Source: Xanthomonas boreopolis
Lineage (GTDB): Bacteria > Pseudomonadota > Gammaproteobacteria > Xanthomonadales > Xanthomonadaceae
Length of the DNA: 64,000 bases
NCBI GenBank assembly: GCA_014654535.1
Contig: BNBA01000003.1
Span: 1 to 64,000, forward strand
Direction of reading: 5' to 3'
Numbering within the stretch: the first letter of the stretch is position 1; each line of letters starts with the position of its first letter. The notes beneath the pieces are model-generated. The model did not search any database. It worked only from the letters and a program-made list of their open reading frames with translations, and was not told the DNA's origin. Below, one piece after another: positions 38,801-48,138 of this stretch. The position numbers were made by a program, and so were the translations under genes.

Positions 38801-39392
38801 CCTGGCGATCTGCCAGGAACTGGCCGTGGCGATGCAGGGCAGCATCCACATCGACAGCCAGCTCGGCCGCGGCACCCGCTTCACCGTCGAACTGCCGCTG
38901 CCGTGGCGCCTCGATGCGGCGATGCCGGAGTCCGCGCCCGCCGGCGCGGCCGCGTCGGGCGCGCCGCTGCGCGTGCTGCTGGTGGAGGACGACGCCACCG
39001 TCGCCGAGGTCATCGTCGGCCTGCTCGCCTCGCGCGGCCATGCCGTGGTGCATGCCGCGCATGGATTGGCGGCGCTGGCCGAAACCGCGCAGGGGAGTTT
39101 CGACGTCGGCCTGCTCGACCTCGACCTGCCCGGGCTGGATGGCTTCGCCCTGGCGGCGCAGTTGCGCGCGCTGGGCCATGAGTTCCCGCTGGTCGCCGTC
39201 ACCGCGCGTTCCGATGCCGACGCCGAGCAGCAGGCGCAGGCGGCGGGATTCGAGGCGTTCGTGCGCAAGCCGGTGACCGCGGAAATGCTGTTGGCCGCGA
39301 TCGCCGACGCGCGCGCGCAGCAGGCGCGGCAGCGTACCCTGGCGGAACTCGACGGGGCGTTGCAGGCGCAGCAACTGGTGGCGGGGAGCTGA
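35814..39392 (+). CDS. Hybrid sensor histidine kinase 2 of a tandem triplet
   Basis: 1192 residues with the same order as kinase 1: signal peptide (about 1-23), Reg_prop repeats (DRQGYIWVATDDGLARYDG, DRVWVGTNGGGLGMLD), Y_Y_Y domain, transmembrane helix, HisKA with His815, HATPase_c with NLLGNAIKFTERG and GGSGLGLAICQEL, and a receiver with Asp1102 in GLLDLDLPGLDG. The kinase and receiver parts are nearly the same as in kinase 3, while the sensor halves differ much more. It starts 84 bases after kinase 1, after a GGGGGA site. No output domain is present. Confidence 0.95.
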   Translation: MKTAIACWLAMLLAWATVDASAAGVETPRMRRLGVAEGLPSRMVLALAQDRQGYIWVATDDGLARYDGLQFRTWRHVPDDPASLPANSVETLLVDPLDRVWVGTNGGGLGMLDAGRDAVRQFPDVDAACRSQPWALAYAEQALWVGTSEAGICRRDERGQVTVYRADPGNPEALPSDTVYSMATDGRGRLWIGTGAGLVRMERGRFTRIAVPQLGERSIMKVSIEADGTVWAGSGSGLFRISADDRAVPAPWPKGGELRAGAVVHDRNGGYWIGSADGLFRDGDGQLRLMAGDRGSGFLTGNSGVLDILQDHEGGVWFGLINQGLAYLPPGWQRFSTFLEAEGQSLESLFMVNAAAQGRDFLVATSQGVYRLQADGGIRRVVGLDAIGKGTVRSVLPMPDGRLWLGRPGRLTIYDPASGRSQDLLTGFGEEGFKLVDLLRTAPDGSVWMSVSGGGVQHRAADGRVLDSIAFEDGRGLPEGQVEQLRHGPDGRLWVASAGALRAWTGERFEPVPGLAAGLVYDFVFVAPDTLWVARAGAIERYRWDGRALERQQRIDAAQGMPATEIGGIVAGADGSVWATTPRGMVQYLPGQPRVRVFTADDGLPDAEFSIRPPAANAYGQVLAWTASGLVEFEPARRFPPLPPSPLVIESMDVRRGDAEHAAPLSPAALPVLKAEDRDLRIAARLLSYVNPRRTRYRYRVEGYDQNWVEQDHQGVRVLSRLPAGHYRIEVQARGVENDWTPAQALDVKVLPPWWRSWPALAALALLLALLGWWAVRASRRRQRSRQEMALSKQRQELAEKASLAKTRFLATLGHEVRTPMTGVLGMSELLLDTPLQPRQRAHVESIRLAGLHLLRLVNDALDLARIEAGKLELEHKPFALRQVLEELADFMEPIAQSRGLAFERALDVPADLVVEGDATRLRQVLMNLLGNAIKFTERGSVGLAAAQDDARGTLRFAVSDTGPGINAEQQARIFQRFEQGEGARTASRYGGSGLGLAICQELAVAMQGSIHIDSQLGRGTRFTVELPLPWRLDAAMPESAPAGAAASGAPLRVLLVEDDATVAEVIVGLLASRGHAVVHAAHGLAALAETAQGSFDVGLLDLDLPGLDGFALAAQLRALGHEFPLVAVTARSDADAEQQAQAAGFEAFVRKPVTAEMLLAAIADARAQQARQRTLAELDGALQAQQLVAGS

Positions 39393-39394
39393 CC

Positions 39395-42300
39395 ATGGCG
39401 TCGATGGAGCAAGCGGGGCCCGCGCGCCGGCCATGCACGGCGGCACGCGGATGGCTCGGCGCCTGGCTGGCGTGCCTGCTGCTCCTGTCCGTGCCGGGCT
39501 GGGCCAGGACGGTGTTGCCCGCCACGCCGCAGCCGCGCCAGCTCACCGTCGCCGACGGACTGCCGTCCAACTCGATCAACGATTTCGCCGAGGACGCGTA
39601 CGGCTACCTGTGGCTGGCCACGGACGACGGCCTGGCCCGCTACGACGGGCGCAGCTACCGGATCTGGCGCATCGAGGACGGTCTGCGCGACAACCGCATC
39701 TGGGCCGTGCACGTCGACGAGCGCAACCGGGTCTGGATCGGCACCGAGAACGCCGGGATGGTGATGCTGGACGCCGCGCGCCAGCGCTTCCATTTCTACG
39801 ACCATCGCGGCTATCCGCAGATGCTCGGCGGCGCGGTCTGGTGCATCACCTCCACGCCCGACGGCAGCATCTGGTTCGGCACGTCCGCGTCCGGGCTGTA
39901 CCGATTGCCGCCGGACGGGAAGATGCAGCGCTTCCAGCCGGAGCCGGGCAATCCGCGCAGCCTGCCGGACATGGCGGTCAACTTCCTCGCCAACACCCCG
40001 GACGGCACTTTGTGGATCTCCACGTCGAATGCCGTGGCGCGCTGGACCGGGCGCGATTTCGAACGCCTGGCCTTGCCGCCCGGCCGGATCAACAACGGGA
40101 TCACCACCGAGGCCGACGGCAGCCTGTGGCTGGCCGATTCCTTCGGGCGGATGCTGGTGCGGCGGCCGGACGGCACGCTGGAGGAGCAGCCCTGGGCGCA
40201 TGCCGGTTCCGGCACCACGGTGCTGAAGATGCTGCTGCGCGATCGCAGCGGCGCCTATTGGCTGGACACGCTCGACGGCCTCGGCCGCGCCGCCGATGGC
40301 CAGTTGCGCAACGTGCCGCTGTACAGCGTCTCCGCGCATGGCCTGGTCAAGCCCAACTGGACCAGCGCCTACCAGGACCGCGAAGGCGGCCTGTGGTTCG
40401 CCAGCCCCAATACCGGACTGTGGCACCTGCCGCCGAACTGGCAGCAGTTCGCGGTGCTGGCCAACCGCCGCGAGGATCCGTCCACGCCCGCCAATCCTTA
40501 CGCGCTGGCGGCGGCGAATTCCGCCGACGGCCGGTTCTGGCTGATCGGTACCCGCGGCGCGCTGGACCGGCTGGATCCTTCCACCGGCGCGGTGGAGCAC
40601 CACATTGCGCCGATCGACGGCCTGAAGTGGCCCAGCACCGTCACCGAGGACGGCAACGGCCGGGTATGGATCGGCCTGCGCGGCTCGCTGGTGCGCTACG
40701 ACCCTCGCGATGGCGCGGTGCGGCGCTGGCACGACGACGACCCCGTCGACCCCGCGCCCATCGAAGCGCCGGACCTGATGCGCCAGGTAGGCGACCGCTT
40801 GTGGCTGTACTCGGCCAACGGCGGTTTCCAGGTGCGCGACCTGGAGGGGCGCGTACGGCGCCTGTTGCCGCTGGGCAGCCACGGGTTGTCCCAGGGCATG
40901 ATCGTCAACGACATGCGCACGGGGCCGGACGGCACGCTGTGGCTGGGGAGTTCGCGCGGGTTGCTGGCGTGGAACGAGGCGCGGGACCGCTTCCTGGCCG
41001 TGCCCGGTACGCCCGGCACGCCGGTGTATGCGTTCCGCGTCACCGACAGCGGCATCGCCTGGCTGGCCGGGTTGGGGCGATTGCAGCAATACCTGTGGCA
41101 GGACGGCCGGCTGCAGCTGCTGGACAGCATCGGGGCGGCGCAGGAGTTCCCGGTCCTGGTGCCGGGCAGCCTGGTGGTGGACCCCGATGGCGTGGCCTGG
41201 CTGTCGAGCGCGCGCGGCCTGATCCGGGTCGATCCCGCCAGCCGGGCGATCCGCGTCTACGGCGTGCACGACGGCCTGCCCAACCAGCAGTTCCGGCCGC
41301 ATACCCTGTTGCAGTCGGTCAAGGGGCAGATCATGGGAGCCACCCCGGACGGGCTCGTGCTGTTCGATCCCTCGCGGGTCCGGCCTTCCACGCGGCAACC
41401 GCCGCTGATGATCGAGCGGGTCGGCCTGCGCCGCGGCGAGAGCGGCCTGGACGTGACCCACATGCGGCCCCTGGTGGTCCAGGACGGCGACCGCGACCTG
41501 CACATCGTCGCGCGCATGCTGTCCTTCGCCGATTCCGACTCCATCAGCTACCGCTTCCGCCTCAGCGGCTACGACCCGGACTGGGTCGATGTCGGCTCCG
41601 GCGGCGAACGCCTGTTCTCGCGCCTGCCGGCCGGCCACTACACGCTGGAAGTGCAGGCGCGCACCGCCGACAGCGTCTGGTCCAAGGTGCAGACGCTGCG
41701 TTTCCAGGTGCTGCCGCCGTGGTGGCGCAGCCCCTGGGGCCTGCTGGCCCTGGCGTTGCTCGCGGCGGCGGGCATCGCGCTGGCGATCATGCTGTACCGG
41801 CGCCGCCTGCAACGCCTGCACGCCTTGCAACTGGCGATCCACAAGCAGGAACTGGCCGAACAGGCCTCGCTGGCCAAGACCCGCTTCCTGGCCACGCTCG
41901 GCCACGAGGTGCGCACCCCGATGACCGGCGTGCTCGGCATGAGCGAGCTGCTGCTCAATACCGACCTGGACGAGCGGCAGCGCAGCTACATCGACGCGAT
42001 CCGGCGTGCCGGGGCGCACCTGCTGCGGCTGGTCAACGATGCCCTGGACCTGGCCAGGATCGAATCCGGGCGCCTGGAACTGGACCTGCAGCCCTTCCTG
42101 GTGCGGCAACTGGTCGACGAAGTGCAGGGGCTGATGGAACCGCTGGCGCGCGACCGCGGACTGGGCTTCAACGTCGAGGTCGGCCTGAGCGGCGACATCG
42201 TCGCCAACGGCGATGCCACCCGCGTAAGGCAGATCCTGCTGAACCTGCTGGGCAATGCGATCAAGTTCACCGAGCGCGGACTGGTGGTGCTCAAGCTCAC

Positions 42301-42976
42301 CACGCTCGGCTCCCACAAGGGCCTGCGCTTCGAGGTCGCCGACACGGGGCCTGGCATCAATGCCGAGCAGCGCGAGCGGTTGTTCCAGCGCTTCGAGCAG
42401 GGCGAGAGCGCGCGCGCGAACTCGCGCTACGGCGGCAGCGGCCTGGGGCTGGCGATCTGCCAGGAGCTCGCCGTGGCGATGGGCGGGCACATCGAAGTGG
42501 TCAGCCGCCTCGGGGCAGGCACCCGCTTCATCGTCGACCTGCCGCTGCGCTGGGTACCCGCGCCGGTCGCGCGGGACGAAGCGGTGGCGCGCCCGATCGC
42601 GCCCATCGCGCCGTTGCGGATCCTGCTGGTGGAGGACGACGACACCGTCGCCGAGGTCATCGCCGGCCTGCTGCGCACCCAGGGGCACGCCATCGTGCAC
42701 GCGCCGCATGGGCTCGCCGCGTTGACCGAGACCACCGAGCACCACTTCGACGTGGCGTTGCTCGATCTCGACCTGCCGGGCCTGGACGGCTTCGCGCTGG
42801 CGCGCCAGCTGCGCCTGTTCGGCCATGCGATGCCGCTGGTCGCGGTGACCGCCCGTTCCGACGAGCGGGCCGAGCCGGCCGCGCGGGAGGCCGGCTTCGA
42901 TGCCTTCCTGCGCAAGCCGGTCACGGGCGAGATGCTGGCCGAGGCGTTGGCCGGGGTGATGCGCGCGGCGGGGTGA
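39395..42976 (+). CDS. Hybrid sensor histidine kinase 3 of a tandem triplet
   Basis: 1193 residues. A signal peptide follows a short basic N-terminus (cleaved near residue 37). The Reg_prop sensor (AYGYLWLATDDGLARYDG, GSIWFGTSASGLYRLP), Y_Y_Y domain, transmembrane helix (about 775-800), HisKA with His837, HATPase_c and a receiver with Asp1124 in ALLDLDLPGLDG follow. Only two bases separate it from the kinase 2 stop, with GGGGAGC overlapping that end, so the two are translated as a pair. No separate response regulator or phosphotransfer protein follows; the next gene is a convergent exporter. Confidence 0.95.
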   Translation: MASMEQAGPARRPCTAARGWLGAWLACLLLLSVPGWARTVLPATPQPRQLTVADGLPSNSINDFAEDAYGYLWLATDDGLARYDGRSYRIWRIEDGLRDNRIWAVHVDERNRVWIGTENAGMVMLDAARQRFHFYDHRGYPQMLGGAVWCITSTPDGSIWFGTSASGLYRLPPDGKMQRFQPEPGNPRSLPDMAVNFLANTPDGTLWISTSNAVARWTGRDFERLALPPGRINNGITTEADGSLWLADSFGRMLVRRPDGTLEEQPWAHAGSGTTVLKMLLRDRSGAYWLDTLDGLGRAADGQLRNVPLYSVSAHGLVKPNWTSAYQDREGGLWFASPNTGLWHLPPNWQQFAVLANRREDPSTPANPYALAAANSADGRFWLIGTRGALDRLDPSTGAVEHHIAPIDGLKWPSTVTEDGNGRVWIGLRGSLVRYDPRDGAVRRWHDDDPVDPAPIEAPDLMRQVGDRLWLYSANGGFQVRDLEGRVRRLLPLGSHGLSQGMIVNDMRTGPDGTLWLGSSRGLLAWNEARDRFLAVPGTPGTPVYAFRVTDSGIAWLAGLGRLQQYLWQDGRLQLLDSIGAAQEFPVLVPGSLVVDPDGVAWLSSARGLIRVDPASRAIRVYGVHDGLPNQQFRPHTLLQSVKGQIMGATPDGLVLFDPSRVRPSTRQPPLMIERVGLRRGESGLDVTHMRPLVVQDGDRDLHIVARMLSFADSDSISYRFRLSGYDPDWVDVGSGGERLFSRLPAGHYTLEVQARTADSVWSKVQTLRFQVLPPWWRSPWGLLALALLAAAGIALAIMLYRRRLQRLHALQLAIHKQELAEQASLAKTRFLATLGHEVRTPMTGVLGMSELLLNTDLDERQRSYIDAIRRAGAHLLRLVNDALDLARIESGRLELDLQPFLVRQLVDEVQGLMEPLARDRGLGFNVEVGLSGDIVANGDATRVRQILLNLLGNAIKFTERGLVVLKLTTLGSHKGLRFEVADTGPGINAEQRERLFQRFEQGESARANSRYGGSGLGLAICQELAVAMGGHIEVVSRLGAGTRFIVDLPLRWVPAPVARDEAVARPIAPIAPLRILLVEDDDTVAEVIAGLLRTQGHAIVHAPHGLAALTETTEHHFDVALLDLDLPGLDGFALARQLRLFGHAMPLVAVTARSDERAEPAAREAGFDAFLRKPVTGEMLAEALAGVMRAAG

Positions 42977-42989
42977 GGCGCGGCGGAGC

Positions 42990-44411
42990 TTACTCCGCCA
43001 CTTCTTCCACCGTGTGCGGATGCGGCCGGGTATCGGCCAGCTGCCAGAAGATGAGTGTCGAGGTCAGCGTGATCGCGCCGACGCAGACGAACGTGGCGTG
43101 CAGCGCGGCGGTGGCGTCGGCATGCGTGCCGAGGTGGTGGCTGAAGGCCGCCAGCAGGCTGCCTGCCGCGGCGGCGCCGAAGCCCGTCGCCAGCATCATC
43201 ACCATCGACAGCAGGCTGTTGCCGGGGCTGGCCAGCTGGCGGTCGAGGTCGCGCAACGTGACGGTGTTCATCACGGTGAACTGCAGCGAGTTGACCGCGC
43301 CGAACAGCGCCAGTTGCAGCAGGCGCCAGGCGAGGTGCTGGCCCGGCACCACCAGCACGAAGCTGGCCATCATCACGCCGACGAGCACCGTGTTGACCAT
43401 CAGCACGCGGCGGTAGCCGAACCGGCTGACCAGCCTGACCGCCGCACGCTTGGAGGCCATGCCGGCCAAGGCCACCGGCACCATCATCAGGCCGGCGTTC
43501 ATCGGGCTCATGCCGAGGCCGACCTGCAGCAGCAACGGGATCAGGAACGGCATCGAGCCGCTGCCGACCCGCGAGAACAGGTTGCCGAGGATGCCGATGC
43601 GGTAGCTGGTGACCTTGAACAGCGCCAGCGGGAACAGCGGCGCGGACGAGGTGGCGGCGTGCAGCCAATAGCCGGCCAACGCCGCGAGCCCGCCGATCGC
43701 CAGCAGCATCACGAAGGCATGGCGCAGGCCCAGTTCGGAGATGCCGTCCAGCGCCAGCGAGAGCGCGACCATGCCGAACGCCAGCATCAGGTAGCCGGGC
43801 AGGTCGAAGCGCTGGCGCTGCTCGCCGTAGTGGTCCGGCATCACCTTCAGCGCGGCGGCGAAACCGATCGCGCCGATCGGCAGGTTGATCAGGAACACCC
43901 AGTGCCAGGAGGCGATCTCCACCAGCCATCCGCCCAGCGTGGGGCCGACCAGCGGGCCGATCAGGGCTGGGATCGCGATGAAGCTCATCGCGCGCAGGAA
44001 GTCCTCGCGCGGGACCGAGCGCAGCACCGCCAGGCGGCCGACCGGCAGCAGCATCGCGCCGCCGATGCCCTGCAGCACGCGCGAGGCGACCAGTTGCGCC
44101 AGCGACTGCGAGAGCGCGCAGAACAGCGAGCCGAGCGTGAACACGATGATGGCGGCGAGGAACGTGCGGCGGGTGCCGAAGCGGTCCGCGATCCAGCCCG
44201 AGGCGGGGATGAACATCGCCACCGCCAGCGCGTAGGAGAACACCACCGACTGCATCTGCAGCGGACTTTCGTGCAGGCTGCGCGCCATCGCCGGGAGGGC
44301 GGTGTTGACGATGGTGCCGTCCAGCATCTGCATGAAGATCGCCAGCGATACCAGCCACAACAACGGTTTGATCGCGTTGTAGTCGGGCTGGAGCGGGACT
44401 GGCTGGCTCAT
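42990..44411 (-). CDS. mdtD: DHA2-type MFS multidrug exporter (MdtD-like)
   Basis: 473 residues with about 14 hydrophobic helices. DHA2 signatures: LDGTIVNTALPAMARSL after helix 1, GWIADRFGTRRTF (motif A), and a GPLVGPTLGGWLV motif C characteristic of drug/proton antiporters. Closest in pattern to MdtD/EmrB proteins. No membrane-fusion partner is adjacent. It is convergent with kinase 3 (13-base gap). Met 44411 is the first Met of conserved sequence. The substrate is unknown. Confidence 0.88.
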   Translation of the reverse strand: MSQPVPLQPDYNAIKPLLWLVSLAIFMQMLDGTIVNTALPAMARSLHESPLQMQSVVFSYALAVAMFIPASGWIADRFGTRRTFLAAIIVFTLGSLFCALSQSLAQLVASRVLQGIGGAMLLPVGRLAVLRSVPREDFLRAMSFIAIPALIGPLVGPTLGGWLVEIASWHWVFLINLPIGAIGFAAALKVMPDHYGEQRQRFDLPGYLMLAFGMVALSLALDGISELGLRHAFVMLLAIGGLAALAGYWLHAATSSAPLFPLALFKVTSYRIGILGNLFSRVGSGSMPFLIPLLLQVGLGMSPMNAGLMMVPVALAGMASKRAAVRLVSRFGYRRVLMVNTVLVGVMMASFVLVVPGQHLAWRLLQLALFGAVNSLQFTVMNTVTLRDLDRQLASPGNSLLSMVMMLATGFGAAAAGSLLAAFSHHLGTHADATAALHATFVCVGAITLTSTLIFWQLADTRPHPHTVEEVAE

Positions 44412-44917
44412 GGGGGCGGATCGCGGCCTGGGAAGAAACGGATTATCCGGCAGGGGATGTGCAGGCGATGCGTGCGCAGGGGCACGGCGGGCGCGAGCCC
44501 GGCGACATCCATCGCTGTTGTGGGAGGGACTCCCGTCCCGACGAGCTTTGCCGGCGTTGCCTGATGGCACGGAGATTCCTTCTCCCGTTACCGGAGAAGG
44601 TGCCCGAAGGGCGGACGAGGGTGCTTTTTTGCCTGGAAGCGAAAGCTATCGTCCTCCCGGACGAGCCACTTCGATCCATCATGCGGCAGCTGCGAAGCGC
44701 ATCTTCGCTCGGGCACGCGCACCGCAGGAGCGACGCCGCACGGCGTCCGCGTGGAGTTCCCGCGAGCCTTCCTCCCGTCGCCCCCGCGAAGACGGGGACC
44801 CAGCGGCTTTCAGGCCGCCCGCGACGGACCGTACCGGACCAGGCCAACCGCGATCAAAGATCCGCAACGAGCGGCCATCGCCCTTCGTGCTCGTGCCGGT
44901 TCCGGCCAATCGAAGTA
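44412..44917. repeat. 506-base gene-free gap built from several dispersed repeat types
   Basis: No convincing gene. Three repeat-like blocks are visible. At 44519-44541, TGTGGGAGGGACTCCCGTCC is a member of the GTGGGAGGGAC family also present at 50685. At 44578-44621, CCTTCTCC and GGAGAAGG form a stem followed by TGCCCGAAGGGCGGACGAGG, a block common in xanthomonad intergenic DNA. At 44774-44803, a CGTCGCCCCCGCGAAGAC / GGGGACCCAGC block is another widespread type. Spacers between them show nothing recognisable. Confidence 0.65.
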
Positions 44918-45982
44918 TCAGCGCCTGCTCAGTTCGTGCACCGCTTCGACCAGCGCCGCGGCGTGCTCCGGGTCCATGTCCGGCGACATGCCGTGGCCGA
45001 GGTTGAACACGTGGCCCTCGCGCGAGCCGCCGTTGCCGGCCGCGTAGCTGTCCAGCACCCGGCCGGCCTCGCGGCGGATCGCCTCGGGCGCGCCGTACAG
45101 CACGGCGGGATCGAGGTTGCCCTGCAGCGCGACCTTGCCGCCGGTGCGGCGGGCGGCCTCGCCGATGTCGATCGTCCAGTCCACGCCGATCGCATCGGCG
45201 CCGGTGGCGGCCAGCTCCTCGACGTAGCCGCCGGTACCCTTGCCGAACAGGATCAGCGGCGTGCGCGCCTCGCCTTCGCCGCGCTCGAGCCCGCGCGCGA
45301 TGCGGGCCAGGTAGGGCAGCGAGAACTCGCGGTACATCGCCGGGCTCAGCACGCCGCCCCAGGTGTCGAACACCTGCAGGACCTGCGCACCGGCCGCGCG
45401 CTGCGCGCCCAGGTAGGCGATCACGGCGTCGGTGACCACGCCCAGCAGCCCGTGCAGCAGCTCCGGCGCGTCGAGCGCCATCGCCTTGATCCTCGCGTAG
45501 TCCTTGCTGCCGCCGCCTTCGACCATGTAGCACGCCAGCGTCCACGGGCTCCCGGCGAAGCCGATCAACGGCACGCTGCCGTCCAGCTCGCGGCGGATCA
45601 GCCGCACCGCGTCCATCACGTAGCGCAGTTCGGTCTCCATGTCCGGCACCGCCAGCCGGGCGACGGCCTCGGCATCGCGGACCGGGTGGCGGAAGCGCGG
45701 GCCTTCGCCTTCGACGAAATACAGTTCCAGCCCCATCGCGTCGGGCACGGTGAGGATGTCGGAGAACAGGATCGCCGCGTCCAGCGGGAAGCGCCGCAGC
45801 GGTTGCAGCGTGATCTCGCAGGCGACCTCGGGATTCTTGGCCATGCCGAGGAAGCTGCCGGCCTTGGCCCGGGTGGCGCGGTACTCGGGCAGGTAGCGTC
45901 CCGCCTGGCGCATCAGCCAGACCGGGGTGCAGTCCACGGGTTGCCTGCGCAGGGCGCGCAGCAGGCGGTCGTTCTTCAGCAT
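44918..45982 (-). CDS. hemE: Uroporphyrinogen decarboxylase
   Basis: 354 residues. Decarboxylates uroporphyrinogen III to coproporphyrinogen III in haem synthesis. The N-terminal signature [16 protein letters not shown] holds the substrate-binding arginines. [35 protein letters not shown] and [15 protein letters not shown] are all present. Length is normal. Last gene of the aroK-aroB-WGR-hemE run; the gap behind it holds dispersed repeats. Confidence 0.97.
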   Translation of the reverse strand: MLKNDRLLRALRRQPVDCTPVWLMRQAGRYLPEYRATRAKAGSFLGMAKNPEVACEITLQPLRRFPLDAAILFSDILTVPDAMGLELYFVEGEGPRFRHPVRDAEAVARLAVPDMETELRYVMDAVRLIRRELDGSVPLIGFAGSPWTLACYMVEGGGSKDYARIKAMALDAPELLHGLLGVVTDAVIAYLGAQRAAGAQVLQVFDTWGGVLSPAMYREFSLPYLARIARGLERGEGEARTPLILFGKGTGGYVEELAATGADAIGVDWTIDIGEAARRTGGKVALQGNLDPAVLYGAPEAIRREAGRVLDSYAAGNGGSREGHVFNLGHGMSPDMDPEHAAALVEAVHELSRR

Positions 45983-45991
45983 GGAAGGTCC

Positions 45992-46246
45992 TCAGCGCGG
46001 CGCATCGGCGCCACGGGTGAACATGACTTGGAAACCGCGCTTGAGCTGCGCGTCGCGTGCCTTCTCGAAGGCGCGGTGGGCCTCGTCCTGCAGCAGGAAC
46101 TGCTCGCGCCGCAATTGCGCGCGGCCGCCGATCTGGCCGCTCTCGCGCAGCAGCTCCCAGCCGCCGAACAGGTCCGGTTGCAGGGTCAGCTGGACGTAGC
46201 GGGGCGAGTCCTCGCCGACCGGGAGTTGTTGCAGGAATACGCGCAT
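45992..46246 (-). CDS. Stand-alone WGR-domain protein
   Basis: 84 residues made of a single WGR-type domain: a GGWELLRESGQIGGRAQLRR core carries the W-x-x-x-R-x-x-G-R-I-G pattern. WGR domains occur in PARPs and in a DNA-binding role, but the job of free single-domain forms is not known. It sits 9 bases upstream of hemE and 60 bases downstream of aroB, so it is part of the operon. Confidence 0.8.
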   Translation of the reverse strand: MRVFLQQLPVGEDSPRYVQLTLQPDLFGGWELLRESGQIGGRAQLRREQFLLQDEAHRAFEKARDAQLKRGFQVMFTRGADAPR

Positions 46247-46306
46247 GGCGCGAATTGTAGCCGCTGCGGGTGACGTCCAGCTGACCCCGCGGGGCGGCGG
46301 CGGGCC

Positions 46307-47422
46307 TCAGCCGGCGCGCAGCACGTCCAGCACCGCCGCTTCGTCCACGTCCGGCACCACCTCGGCCTTGCCGATGCCGCGCCAGAGCACCAGCCGCAGC
46401 CGGCCGGCGAGGTTCTTCTTGTCCAGCCGCATCCGGGCGAGCAGGCGGTCCGGCTCCAGCCCGGCCGGGATCGCGGTGGGCAGGCCGTAGCGTTCCAGCA
46501 GCGTGCGCAGCGCTTCGGTATCGGCCTCCGGCGCCATGCCCAGCGCCGCCGACAGGCGCGCGGCGAGCACCATGCCGACCGCGACCGCCTCGCCGTGCAC
46601 CAGGTTGTCGCTGCCGGGGCTGGCGTAGCCTTGCTCGGTCTCGATCGCATGGCCGAAGGTGTGGCCGAGGTTGAGCAGGGCGCGTTCGCCCTTCTCCAGC
46701 GGATCGCGCTCGACGATCTCGGCCTTGTGTTCGCAGCTGCGCGCGATCGCCTGCGCCAGCGCGGCGTGGTCGCCGGCCAGCAGCGCCTCGCGTTCGGCAT
46801 GCAGCCATTGGAAGAACAGCGGGTCGCGGATGCCGCCGTACTTGATCACCTCGGCCAGCCCCGCGCGCAGTTCGCGGGCGGGCAGGGTGTGCAGCGTCGC
46901 GGTGTCGGCGATCACCGCGCGCGGCGGATGGAACGCGCCGACCAGGTTCTTGCCCTGCGGGATGTCCACCGCGGTCTTGCCGCCGACCGAGGAGTCGACC
47001 ATCGCCAGCAGCGTGGTCGGCAGTTGCACGCAGTCGATGCCGCGCATCCAGCAGGCCGCGGCGAAGCCGGCCAGGTCGCCGACCACGCCGCCGCCGAGCG
47101 CGAACACGCAGGCGTCGCGGGTCGCGCCCAGCTTGGCCAGCGCGGCGATCGCCGAGCCGAAGGTGGCGAGCGTCTTGGAGGCCTCGCCGGCCGCGATCAC
47201 CAGTTCGCCGACCAGCAGGTCCGGGCGGGCCTGCAGCAAGGCCTCGCGCACGCGCCAGGCGTACAGCGGCGCGACCGAGGAATCGCTCAGCACCAGCACG
47301 TGGCGGCCGCGTACGTGCGCGGCCAGGCGGGCGCCGTCGTCCAGCAGGCCCGGGCCGATGGCAATGGTGTAGGGATGCGCGCCGCCGACGTCGACGGTGC
47401 GTGGGGAGGGGGCGTCGATCAT
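46307..47422 (-). CDS. aroB: 3-dehydroquinate synthase
   Basis: 371 residues. Second step of the shikimate pathway, NAD and divalent-metal dependent. Motifs: [21 protein letters not shown] (NAD-binding), [29 protein letters not shown] and [12 protein letters not shown] with metal-binding histidines. Met 47422 is chosen because its ATG overlaps the aroK stop (ATGA); the frame runs on upstream without conserved sequence. Coupled to aroK. Confidence 0.96.
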   Translation of the reverse strand: MIDAPSPRTVDVGGAHPYTIAIGPGLLDDGARLAAHVRGRHVLVLSDSSVAPLYAWRVREALLQARPDLLVGELVIAAGEASKTLATFGSAIAALAKLGATRDACVFALGGGVVGDLAGFAAACWMRGIDCVQLPTTLLAMVDSSVGGKTAVDIPQGKNLVGAFHPPRAVIADTATLHTLPARELRAGLAEVIKYGGIRDPLFFQWLHAEREALLAGDHAALAQAIARSCEHKAEIVERDPLEKGERALLNLGHTFGHAIETEQGYASPGSDNLVHGEAVAVGMVLAARLSAALGMAPEADTEALRTLLERYGLPTAIPAGLEPDRLLARMRLDKKNLAGRLRLVLWRGIGKAEVVPDVDEAAVLDVLRAG

Positions 47423-47961
47423 GCAGCGGTACTCGAAATCTGCCATTGCGCGGCCAGCCGCAGCACCAGCTGCGCGGTGGCCTCGCCGGCGGAAAGCCGG
47501 TCGGTGTCCAGGACGAGGTCGGCGACCTCGCGGTAGAGCGGTGCGCGCACCTGCGCCAGGTCGCGCAGCACCTGTTCGCGGTCGTCGCGTTGCAGCAGCG
47601 GCCGGCTGCGGTCCCGCGCCAGCCGTTCCAGCTGCGTCTCCACGCCGACGCTGAGGTAGACCACGAAGCCGCGCTCGCGGATCCGCCGGCGGTTGTCGGC
47701 GTCCAGCACCGCGCCTCCGCCGGTGGACACCAGCTGGCCGTCGCCGGCCAGGATCCGTGCCAGCACGGTGCGCTCGTGTTCGCGGAAACCCGCCTCGCCG
47801 GAGTGATCGAAGATCGCCGGGATGCTGGCGCCGGCGTGCTCGACGATGGCCTGGTCGACGTCGACGAACTGCAGGCCGAAGCGCTCGGCCAGCCGCCGGC
47901 CGATGCAGCTCTTGCCTGCACCCATCGGGCCGACCATCACGAGATTCGGAGCGGGATTCAT
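47419..47961 (-). CDS. aroK: Shikimate kinase
   Basis: 180 residues. Phosphorylates shikimate with ATP. The P-loop GPMGAGKS (11-18), [22 protein letters not shown] and STGGGAVLD motifs of substrate binding, and the DRSRPLLQ lid region are all present. First gene of the aroK-aroB-WGR-hemE run; divergent from pdxH across 177 bases. Confidence 0.96.
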   Translation of the reverse strand: MNPAPNLVMVGPMGAGKSCIGRRLAERFGLQFVDVDQAIVEHAGASIPAIFDHSGEAGFREHERTVLARILAGDGQLVSTGGGAVLDADNRRRIRERGFVVYLSVGVETQLERLARDRSRPLLQRDDREQVLRDLAQVRAPLYREVADLVLDTDRLSAGEATAQLVLRLAAQWQISSTAA

Positions 47962-48138
47962 CGCGGCATGCTAGCACTCGCGGGCGCCGGCTTCGCCTTT
48001 GCTGACGGATGAAACCGTCGCCGGCCGCGCGCGGCGGCGCACGGTTCGCGCAGTGCCTGCCGGCGTCCCGATCCCCGTCGTGTGCGTGCCCGGGGCCTTG
48101 CGGCCACAATAGGCGGAAACCGCAAGCCCGCCGTGACC

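Noticed and set aside
38780-42826. Minus-strand open frame of about 1350 codons
   Set aside because: Antisense to kinases 2 and 3 with the same low-complexity composition; no family features.
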